Below, one piece after another: positions 1 through 5,359 of a DNA stretch of 7,758 bases (position 1 is its first letter; every line of letters starts with the position of its first letter). The notes below the pieces were generated by a model that worked only from the letters and a program-made list of their open reading frames with translations, ran no database searches and was not told where the DNA came from. Position numbers and translations under genes: made by a program. This DNA comes from an uncultured Elusimicrobiales bacterium (GTDB lineage: Bacteria > Elusimicrobiota > Elusimicrobia > Elusimicrobiales > Elusimicrobiaceae). The DNA lies in NCBI GenBank assembly GCA_944325235.1, contig CALUZE010000058.1, positions 1 to 7,758 of the forward strand. Reading direction: 5' to 3'.

Positions 1-1
1 C

Positions 2-19
2 TATAATCCATACGGAGGT
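2..19 (+). promoter_or_regulatory. Candidate -10 box and ribosome binding site of the PNP gene
   Basis: A perfect TATAAT lies at 2-7 and a strong Shine-Dalgarno core, GGAGG, at 14-18, four bases before the ATG at 23. The ribosome binding site is convincing and fixes the start. The TATAAT would put a transcript start near position 14, right at the Shine-Dalgarno. The -35 region lies outside the window, so the promoter half of this call is uncertain. The hexamer could equally be the tail of an upstream gene. Confidence 0.45.
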
Positions 20-22
20 ATT

Positions 23-844
23 ATGACCCAACTGGCGCAAGTTAAAAAAGCAGCCGCTTTTTTAAATAAAAAGACGAAAAACTTTAAACCCGAAATCGCC
101 CTCATCACGGGTTCCGGGCTGGCCGGCTCCATCCCGCCTTTGGAAAAGGAAATCAAAATTCCGTACGTTACCATTCCCGGTTTCTTGCAAAGCACGGTGC
201 CGGGCCACAGCGGCAACCTGATTTTTGGCGTGTACAAAGGGCGGCGCATTGTGGTCATGCAGGGACGCTTTCACTACTACGAAGGGCACCCGATGAAAGA
301 TTTGGCCATTTCTATCCGCACGTTAAAACTGCTGGGGGTGGAAAAACTGCTCGTCTCGGCGGCGGTAGGGTCTATGGATTTAAAGCTCAAACCCGGCGCC
401 CTGTGCGTACTGAAGGACCACATCAACTTTATGTGCAACAACCCGCTCATCGGCAACCACGACCCGGCCTTCGGCCCGATGTTCTTTGATTTGTCCGAAG
501 CGTACGACAAAACCATGCGCAAAACCGCCCTCGCGGCCGCCAAAAAGGCCGGCATTACGGCGGGTGAAGGCGTGTATTTGGCCACCACCGGCCCGAACTT
601 TGAAACGCCGGCCGAAATCCAAATGTTCAAAAAATGGGGTGCTACGGTGGTAGGGATGTCCGTCGTGCCGGAAGTATTGGTGGCGCGCCAGTGCGGCATT
701 GCCGTGTTGGGGCTGGCGTGGGTGAGCAATATGGGCTGCGGCATTGAGAAGAAACCCCTTTCCCACGCGCAGACCATCAGCAAAACCAAAAAGATTGAAG
801 GCAAATTTAAAAAATTGCTGGAAATCCTGTTCGTAAAATTATAA
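23..844 (+). CDS. Purine nucleoside phosphorylase, class II (trimeric type)
   Basis: This 273-residue protein has the length and motif order of trimeric (PunA / human PNP-like) purine nucleoside phosphorylases. These cytoplasmic salvage enzymes split purine (deoxy)ribonucleosides with phosphate to give free base and (deoxy)ribose-1-phosphate. Visible motifs are the phosphate loop GSGLAGS (30-36), PGHSGNL (60-66), GRFHYYEGH (81-89, with the conserved Arg82 and His84), DHINF (132-136), NPLIG (140-144), GPNFETPAEI (190-199, base-contacting Glu194), GMSVVPE (211-217, phosphate-contacting Ser213) and Asn236 in WVSNMGCG. The Glu/Asn pair is the one that reads 6-oxopurines in human PNP, so inosine/guanosine preference is inferred. 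Two segments differ from the usual consensus: AAVGSM (113-118) replaces AAGGLN, and GMSVVPE replaces GMSTVPE. The methylthioadenosine phosphorylase subgroup is a less likely alternative. The gene appears to end its own transcript at the terminator that follows. Confidence 0.9.
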   Translation: MTQLAQVKKAAAFLNKKTKNFKPEIALITGSGLAGSIPPLEKEIKIPYVTIPGFLQSTVPGHSGNLIFGVYKGRRIVVMQGRFHYYEGHPMKDLAISIRTLKLLGVEKLLVSAAVGSMDLKLKPGALCVLKDHINFMCNNPLIGNHDPAFGPMFFDLSEAYDKTMRKTALAAAKKAGITAGEGVYLATTGPNFETPAEIQMFKKWGATVVGMSVVPEVLVARQCGIAVLGLAWVSNMGCGIEKKPLSHAQTISKTKKIEGKFKKLLEILFVKL

Positions 845-854
845 GGAATATACT

Positions 855-896
855 CCGCGCGGCTGACCGTTTTTACACGGCGCCGCGCGGATTTTT
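855..896 (+). terminator. Intrinsic terminator after the PNP gene
   Basis: A perfect 9-bp GC stem (CCGCGCGGC at 855-863 with GCCGCGCGG at 882-890) is followed by ATTTTT (891-896). Inside the loop, CCGT (867-870) can pair with ACGG (877-880), extending the structure. It starts 10 bases after the PNP stop codon. It also ends only 7 bases before the flippase start codon, so it may influence that gene as well. Confidence 0.85.
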
Positions 897-903
897 GTAA
901 CGT

Positions 904-2334
904 ATGGCAAACCTCAAACGGCTGGGCAAAGAAACGCTGGTGTACGGCACTTCCACGGTGCTGGCACGGCTGCTCAATTTTTGTCTGGTTCCCTTTTACA
1001 CGTATTATTTAATCCCCGGCGAATACGGCGTCATCGCCACGACGTTTGCCGTGGTGGCGCTGCTTAACGTCGTGTTTTTGTTCGGCATGGACCAAAGCTA
1101 CCTGCGCTTTGCCAGCGAACGCGAAAACAAAACGGAAGTGTTCCAGCATTGTTTTTACGGCGTGCTGGCCAACGGCGTAGTGCTTTCGGTCTTGCTGTGG
1201 GCCTTTGCCAAGCCGTTTGCGGCGCTGATTGGCATCGGCGCGCAGCACGTGCAGATTGTGCACCTGGCCGTGTGGGTGCTGTTACTGGACGTATTGAATA
1301 TGATTCCGTTTACCAAGCTGCGTCTGGAACGGCGGCCGTGGTATTTTGCGGGCGTGCGCACGGCGTCCATTGTGGTAAACGTACTGGGCAACATTGTGTT
1401 CATCGCCGTGTGGCACATGGGGATAGCGTCCATTTTGTGGGCCAACATTTTTGCGTCGCTTACGTCTTTGGTGTTGCTGTCGCCCGTAGTGTACAAAGAA
1501 CTGCGCGGCAAGACCTATTCGCCCAACCGTACGCTGTACAAAGAAATGCTGCGCTTTGCGTGGCCGTTTGTGCCGGCAGGGCTGGCCAGCCTGCTGGTCA
1601 GCGTGATAGACAAACCGATTTTGGTGCATTTGGCCGGGCTGGAACAAGTGGGTGTGTATCAGGCCAACTTTAAAATAGGCGTATTTATGATGTTGCTGGT
1701 GTCTATGTTTGACCAAGCCTGGCGGCCGTTTTTCCTGGCGCACGCCAAAGACGCCGACGCCAAAGAAACCTTTTCCAGCGTGTTTTCCGCCTTTTTTGCG
1801 CTGGGCACATGGTTTTTGCTGGGGCTTTCGCTCTTAATGCCGCCCATTATTCAAAGCAACTTGTTCGGCAATTTCCATTTAATCAGCCCCGCCTATTGGG
1901 GCGGCCTGCACGTGATTCCGCTGGTGCTGACGGGGTACTTTTTCTACGGGCTGTACATCAATTTTATGGTGGCGCCGGTACTGACTAAAAAAACGCGCAT
2001 TTTGGTGTGGATTACGCTGCTGGGCGCCGCGGTGAGCATTACCACCAACCTGACGCTGGTGCCGCATATCGGCATTACGGGCGCCGGCTGGGGCGTGGCC
2101 TTGAGCTACGGGGCCATGGCAACGGCCCTGTTTGTGTTTACGCAAAAAGTGTACCCCATCCGCTACGAATATAAAAAGCTGGCCGGTATGGCTGCGGCGT
2201 GTGTAGCCACCGCCCTCCTGTGCAAGGCGGCCGCAAGTTTGGGCACCCCGGTGCATTTGGGCGTTAAAATTATTTTGCTCACGCTGTACCCGTTGTGGAT
2301 GTGGCTTATTTTGCGTCCGCGCGCGGCCCGGTAA
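904..2334 (+). CDS. Polysaccharide (O-antigen type) flippase, Wzx/PST family
   Basis: This 476-residue, very hydrophobic protein is a multi-pass inner-membrane transporter of the polysaccharide flippase family in the MOP superfamily. Members move lipid-linked sugar units across the cytoplasmic membrane. The N-terminus (KETLVYGTSTVLARL, then VPFYTYYL and GEYGV at about 36-42) is the typical first-helix pattern. About residues 215-280 repeat the pattern: a Pro-rich helix (FAWPFVPAGL), an SVIDKP segment, GVYQANFKIGV and an FDQAWRPFF segment. The rest is hydrophobic segments compatible with 12-14 helices, and the length is normal. The start is set by this N-terminal pattern, but no Shine-Dalgarno precedes the ATG, and a terminator hairpin lies immediately upstream. 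No glycosyltransferase sits next to it, but a WecA-like transferase lies about 730 bases downstream, so a role in the same glycan pathway is inferred. The exact substrate cannot be read from sequence. Confidence 0.85.
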   Translation: MANLKRLGKETLVYGTSTVLARLLNFCLVPFYTYYLIPGEYGVIATTFAVVALLNVVFLFGMDQSYLRFASERENKTEVFQHCFYGVLANGVVLSVLLWAFAKPFAALIGIGAQHVQIVHLAVWVLLLDVLNMIPFTKLRLERRPWYFAGVRTASIVVNVLGNIVFIAVWHMGIASILWANIFASLTSLVLLSPVVYKELRGKTYSPNRTLYKEMLRFAWPFVPAGLASLLVSVIDKPILVHLAGLEQVGVYQANFKIGVFMMLLVSMFDQAWRPFFLAHAKDADAKETFSSVFSAFFALGTWFLLGLSLLMPPIIQSNLFGNFHLISPAYWGGLHVIPLVLTGYFFYGLYINFMVAPVLTKKTRILVWITLLGAAVSITTNLTLVPHIGITGAGWGVALSYGAMATALFVFTQKVYPIRYEYKKLAGMAAACVATALLCKAAASLGTPVHLGVKIILLTLYPLWMWLILRPRAAR

Positions 2335-2351
2335 ATTCCCTTTTTTCGGCA

Positions 2352-2383
2352 AAAAAATGAGCCCTCGCAAGGGCTCATTTTTT
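2352..2383. terminator. Bidirectional intrinsic terminator between convergent genes
   Basis: The core stem ATGAGCCCT (2357-2365) pairs perfectly with AGGGCTCAT (2370-2378) around a 4-base CGCA loop. An A-run before it (2351-2357) and a T-run after it (2378-2383) extend the pairing to about 14 bp and give a U-tract on either strand. It serves the flippase from the left (stop at 2334) and the lipoprotein gene from the right (its stop codon begins 13 bases beyond the stem). Confidence 0.9.
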
Positions 2384-2396
2384 ATGTTCGGTTTAC

Positions 2397-3026
2397 TCAG
2401 CGCAAACTGATCAGCGTTAAATCCAGCGTAATGTTTCCGTCCTTATACACCAGCACATGCGGCACTTCTTCATCGCCGGACGCATCAAACGGAGCGTATT
2501 CGGTGTACGACAGGTCCGCCGTGTTGAGCAGAGTGACCGTTTGGGCGGCATACGGGTAGAATTCGCCCGGATGATAGAAGAACTTTTCCTTGGCGTCCTG
2601 CCCCTGGTAAGTAATGGTAACGCCGTCCTTTTTAATGCGGCGGCTTTGGTAGCGGCCGGCGTCGGACACGAGCAAATTTAAAAACTGGCTGATCCGGGCG
2701 CGCACGGCGGCGGTGTCGGCGTCTTTGAACAAATAGCGGTAGGCAATGCCTTCCGGGCTGACGGTGGCGTGCAGCAGGCGGTACGCCGCGCCCGTCATCA
2801 GTACGATGTCGTAATCGCGGTCGCCTATTTTTTTAATGCGCAGCACGCCGTCCATATAGTTATCGTCCATTTGGCCCATCACCTTAAAAGCGGCCTGCGT
2901 GCGCCCTTGGGTAAAAAAGTCCACCCGTTTGTAGTCCCGCACGTCCGCCGGGATTTCTTTCACGCGGCCCCCCGCGCACGCCGCCAGCCAAATGGCCAGG
3001 GAAAATGTTAAAATTCTTTTAAACAT
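2397..3026 (-). CDS. Predicted lipoprotein of unknown function
   Basis: This 209-residue protein has a clear lipoprotein signal peptide: Lys3-Arg4, a hydrophobic stretch (5-16) and the lipobox LAAC ending at Cys17. It should be lipidated and membrane-anchored. The residues after Cys17 are Ala-Gly-Gly rather than Asp, which in E. coli-type sorting would favour the outer membrane. No family is recognised with certainty. About residues 45-100 alternate polar and hydrophobic residues like beta strands (VLRIKKIGDRDYDIVLMTGA). This loosely recalls LolA/LolB-like or DUF3261-type lipoproteins, but that is only a suggestion. The C-terminus (VPHVLVYKDGNITLDLTLISL) also looks like strands. A strong Shine-Dalgarno, AAGGAG on the minus strand (3040-3035), lies 8 bases before the ATG and fixes the start. 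It is transcribed away from the WecA-like gene and ends at the shared bidirectional terminator. Confidence 0.75.
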   Translation of the reverse strand: MFKRILTFSLAIWLAACAGGRVKEIPADVRDYKRVDFFTQGRTQAAFKVMGQMDDNYMDGVLRIKKIGDRDYDIVLMTGAAYRLLHATVSPEGIAYRYLFKDADTAAVRARISQFLNLLVSDAGRYQSRRIKKDGVTITYQGQDAKEKFFYHPGEFYPYAAQTVTLLNTADLSYTEYAPFDASGDEEVPHVLVYKDGNITLDLTLISLR

Positions 3027-3033
3027 TATAGAT

Positions 3034-3077
3034 TCTCCTTATTGTAATATTATAGATATTATGAAACCATTTGTCCT
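3034..3077 (-). promoter_or_regulatory. Sigma70-type promoter and Shine-Dalgarno of the lipoprotein gene
   Basis: Read on the minus strand, AGGACA (3077-3072) is separated by 17 bases from a perfect TATAAT (3054-3049). The start of transcription would fall near 3042, just before the Shine-Dalgarno AAGGAG (3040-3035), giving a leader of about 15 bases. The -35 box lies inside the first codons of the divergent gene, so the two promoters would compete for the same DNA. Confidence 0.5.
3042..3060 (+). promoter_or_regulatory. Possible -10 region of the WecA-like gene (leaderless candidate)
   Basis: TATTAT at 3048-3053 overlaps the minus-strand TATAAT in a near-palindromic TAATATTA core (3045-3052). 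A start from it would fall at about 3060-3061, at the ATG itself. There is no Shine-Dalgarno in the 20 bases before the ATG, which fits a leaderless message. No convincing -35 box is seen on this strand, so this is weak. Confidence 0.25.
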
Positions 3078-4083
3078 TTACCTCACGGCAGCCCTGGCGG
3101 CCGGTATTCTTACGGCAGTTTTGTTGCCTTTCTTGCGTCATTTTTCCAGCCGTTTTTTGCTGGATAAACCCGGCGGACTAAAAAAACATTCCGGCGCCGT
3201 GCCCACGCTGGGCGGAATTGGCATTTTTGTCGGCACGCTGGCCAGCTTGACGCTGATTCGCTTCATCACGGCGTTCCCCAGCGGCACCCTGCACAATTTG
3301 CGCGGCATTTTTATCGGCGGCACGTTGATTTTTCTGCTGGGCCTGGCAGACGATTTCAAAAAGCCCAAAGGCCTCAGCATCCCCGTCAAACTGTTGGTAC
3401 AGGCCGCCGCGGCGGGCGCGCTGATTTATTACGGGGTGGCCATACACGTGTTTACCTCGCCGTGGCTTTCGTGGCCGCTGACGTTTTTGTGGGTGGTCGG
3501 GCTGACCAACGCGTTTAATTTATTGGATATTTTGGACGGCCTCTGCGTCAGCCAAGCCGTGGTGTGCACCTTGGGGCTGGCCGTGATTGCCTTGCCGTCG
3601 GAATACATTTACGTCAATTTTGCGGCCCTCGCGCTGTTGGGCGCGTGCGTGGCGTTTTGGCCGTTCAACCACCTCAAACGCAGAATTTTCCTGGGCGACA
3701 GCGGTTCCACCTTTTTGGGCTTTATGATTGCCGCCTTGTCTATCGGTACCGGCTACAGCGACCGCACCAACTGGGGGTTTTTGGCCCCGTTGTTCATTTT
3801 GGCGGTTCCGCTGTTTGATACGGCCTTTGTGGTGCTGGCCCGTCTATTAAAGGGCAAGAACCCCCTCAAAGGCAGCAACGACCACATTGCCCTGCGGCTG
3901 AAAAAATTGAACTGGCCGCTGCCCCGCATTTTGCTGTTGTTTGCGGGCGCGGGCGTATTTTTCAACGTGTTGGCGTATACGCTGACGCACTGCTGCGGGC
4001 AGATTGCGCTGGCGATGTTTGTTTTTGCGGCCGTGGCGCTGGGCGCGGCCACGCTGTGGCTGTTACACATAAAAACGGAGTAG
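3061..4083 (+). CDS. WecA/TagO-like polyprenyl-phosphate sugar-1-phosphate transferase (GT4)
   Basis: This 340-residue multi-pass membrane protein belongs to the MraY/WecA family. These enzymes transfer a sugar-1-phosphate (usually GlcNAc-1-P) from a UDP-sugar to undecaprenyl phosphate on the cytoplasmic face, the first step of many envelope glycans. Visible motifs are DKPGGLKKHSGAVPTLGG (35-52, the family's K-H...P..GG loop), LADDFKK (95-101, the Mg-binding Asp pair 97-98), NAFNLLDILDGL (150-161), FLGDSGS (210-216) and the last cytoplasmic loop GSNDHIALRL (271-280). In WecA and TagO the last loop reads HIHH, but here only His275 remains. Translation is taken from 3061 because the first helix (4-23) starts there. 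An in-frame ATG at 2992 would run through the opposite-strand lipoprotein gene. The next gene starts one base after the stop. WecA-type is favoured over MraY because the family's triple-His motif is absent. The exact sugar is unknown. Confidence 0.85.
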   Translation: MKPFVLYLTAALAAGILTAVLLPFLRHFSSRFLLDKPGGLKKHSGAVPTLGGIGIFVGTLASLTLIRFITAFPSGTLHNLRGIFIGGTLIFLLGLADDFKKPKGLSIPVKLLVQAAAAGALIYYGVAIHVFTSPWLSWPLTFLWVVGLTNAFNLLDILDGLCVSQAVVCTLGLAVIALPSEYIYVNFAALALLGACVAFWPFNHLKRRIFLGDSGSTFLGFMIAALSIGTGYSDRTNWGFLAPLFILAVPLFDTAFVVLARLLKGKNPLKGSNDHIALRLKKLNWPLPRILLLFAGAGVFFNVLAYTLTHCCGQIALAMFVFAAVALGAATLWLLHIKTE

Positions 4084-4084
4084 T

Positions 4085-5350
4085 ATGCACGTAAAAACCC
4101 TCATTTTGGGGGCGGGGCTGACGGGCCTTAGCACCGCTTACCACCTGGAGCGCCAGGGGCAGACCGATTATTTGCTTTTGGAACAAGCGGCCGCCCCGGG
4201 CGGGCTGTGTGCCAGCCGGACAGTCCGCGGCTTCACACTGGACTGCGGCGGTCACCTGCTCCATTTGCACACCCCTTACGGTAAGAAATTGGTCCGCACC
4301 CTGCTCAAAGGCAACCTGCTGCGCCGTACGCGCCGCGCGTTTATCTACACCGGCGCGAGCCGCGTCCCTTTCCCGTTCCAAGCCCATCTTTACGCCCTGC
4401 CCGAAAAGGCCCGCCAAGCCTGTGTGCAGGGTTTGCTGGAAGCCGCCCGCCAAACGCCTAAAACGCCGAAGACCTTTAAACAATGGTGTCTGCAATCATT
4501 CGGCCGCGGCGTATACGAACAATTTATGCGTCCCTACAATACCAAGCTGTGGGGCTGCCCGCCCGAAGCGCTCACCTGCGATTGGTGCGGCCCGTTTGTG
4601 CCGCGCCCCACACCGCCCGAAATTTTGCAAAGCGCCCAACGCCCGCCCCGCAAATCCTACGGCTACAACGCCTCTTTCTATTATCCCCGGCAGGGCGGCT
4701 GCGGGGCGCTCGTAGAGGCCTTGGCTTCCGGCGTGACCCGTTTGCAAACCCGCACCCGCGTGACCCGGGTGGATTTAAAAACCAAAACCGTCCAAGCGGG
4801 CGGGAAAACATTTTCCTATGACACGCTGGTTAATACCCTTCCGCTGCCCGCCTTTTTGCGTTTGCTTACGGACGAAGAACGCCTGACGGCGCTGGCCGAA
4901 CCGCTGCGCAACCGCCCGGTGCTGGTGTATCACCTGGCGATCAACCGGGCCGTAAAGCCCTTCAGCTGGATTTACTTCCCGGACGAAACCGACCCCTTTT
5001 ACCGCGTGGGGTTGCAGAGCGGGTTTTCCCCCGCCAACGCGCCCAAGGGCACTTCGCTCTTTTACATAGAGCTCCCGCCAAACGCCCCCAAAAGCAAGCG
5101 GCGCATTTGGAATGCCCTCGTCCAAAAAGGTATAATAAGGAAAGACGACGAAGCCTTGCTTTCCTGTTGGCAGCCCCTGCCCTACGCCTACGCCGTTTAC
5201 GATAAGCACCGTTCACGTGCCGTGTGCCAAGCCCTGGAGGCTTTGGCCAAGCGCGGGTGTTTTTGCGCGGGCAGATACGGCAAATGGGAATATTCGTTTA
5301 TGGAATCTTCCCTGTTGGAAGGCAAAGCCTTGGCGGAAAAACTTGTATAA
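4085..5350 (+). CDS. FAD-dependent oxidoreductase, UDP-galactopyranose mutase / protoporphyrinogen-oxidase-like
   Basis: This 421-residue flavoprotein begins with a Rossmann dinucleotide fold: GAGLTG (9-14), an acidic strand end (LLLEQ, 30-34) and the GG motif APGGLCAS (37-44), followed by GFTLDCGGHLLH (49-60). Mid-protein PYNTKLWGCPPEAL (150-163) and YYPRQGGCGALVEAL (199-213) match the substrate-domain pattern of UDP-galactopyranose mutases and of protoporphyrinogen-oxidase-like enzymes often found in glycan loci. The C-terminal FAD clamp is CAGRYGKWEYSFMESSLLEG (394-413). FAD binding is therefore well supported, but the reaction is not. It starts one base after the WecA-like stop, with its GGAG (4077-4080) inside the end of that gene, so translation is probably coupled. 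A nucleotide-sugar or lipid-linked-sugar substrate is inferred from this. It has about 12 cysteines, including a CxxC pair (165/168), which is unusually many for the length. True haem biosynthesis is less likely given the neighbours. Confidence 0.75.
   Translation: MHVKTLILGAGLTGLSTAYHLERQGQTDYLLLEQAAAPGGLCASRTVRGFTLDCGGHLLHLHTPYGKKLVRTLLKGNLLRRTRRAFIYTGASRVPFPFQAHLYALPEKARQACVQGLLEAARQTPKTPKTFKQWCLQSFGRGVYEQFMRPYNTKLWGCPPEALTCDWCGPFVPRPTPPEILQSAQRPPRKSYGYNASFYYPRQGGCGALVEALASGVTRLQTRTRVTRVDLKTKTVQAGGKTFSYDTLVNTLPLPAFLRLLTDEERLTALAEPLRNRPVLVYHLAINRAVKPFSWIYFPDETDPFYRVGLQSGFSPANAPKGTSLFYIELPPNAPKSKRRIWNALVQKGIIRKDDEALLSCWQPLPYAYAVYDKHRSRAVCQALEALAKRGCFCAGRYGKWEYSFMESSLLEGKALAEKLV
5107..5136 (+). 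promoter_or_regulatory. Possible internal promoter upstream of nadD-yqeK
   Basis: TTGGAA (5107-5112) lies 18 bases before a perfect TATAAT (5131-5136), within the 3' part of the flavoenzyme gene. It could give the NadD-YqeK fusion a transcript independent of the glycan genes, with a leader of roughly 215 bases. Such matches also arise by chance inside coding sequence, so confidence is low. Confidence 0.25.
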
Positions 5351-5359
5351 TGAGGTGTT

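Noticed and set aside
277..804. Minus-strand open frame of 175 codons antisense to the PNP gene
   Set aside because: No recognisable domain, and the plus-strand frame is a well-conserved enzyme over the whole stretch.
1149..1743. Long open frames overlapping the flippase gene on both strands
   Set aside because: Their translations are rich in Arg, Ala, Gln and His, with no domain pattern. They are by-products of the GC-rich codon use of the flippase gene.
2341..2356. Alternative hairpin TTTTTT-CGGC-AAAAAA before the bidirectional terminator
   Set aside because: It is made only of A-T pairs and shares its A-run with the stronger GC-stem terminator, so it is unlikely to matter on its own.
2992..3060. 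An in-frame ATG at 2992 would extend the WecA-like protein by 23 residues
   Set aside because: The extension lies on the opposite strand of the lipoprotein gene's start and signal peptide. The added residues are not family-like, and the first membrane helix begins right after 3061.
4209..4821. Alternate-frame open frames within the flavoenzyme gene
   Set aside because: Their translations are low-complexity (Arg/Pro/Ala-rich) and motif-free. The main frame carries clear FAD-binding motifs throughout.
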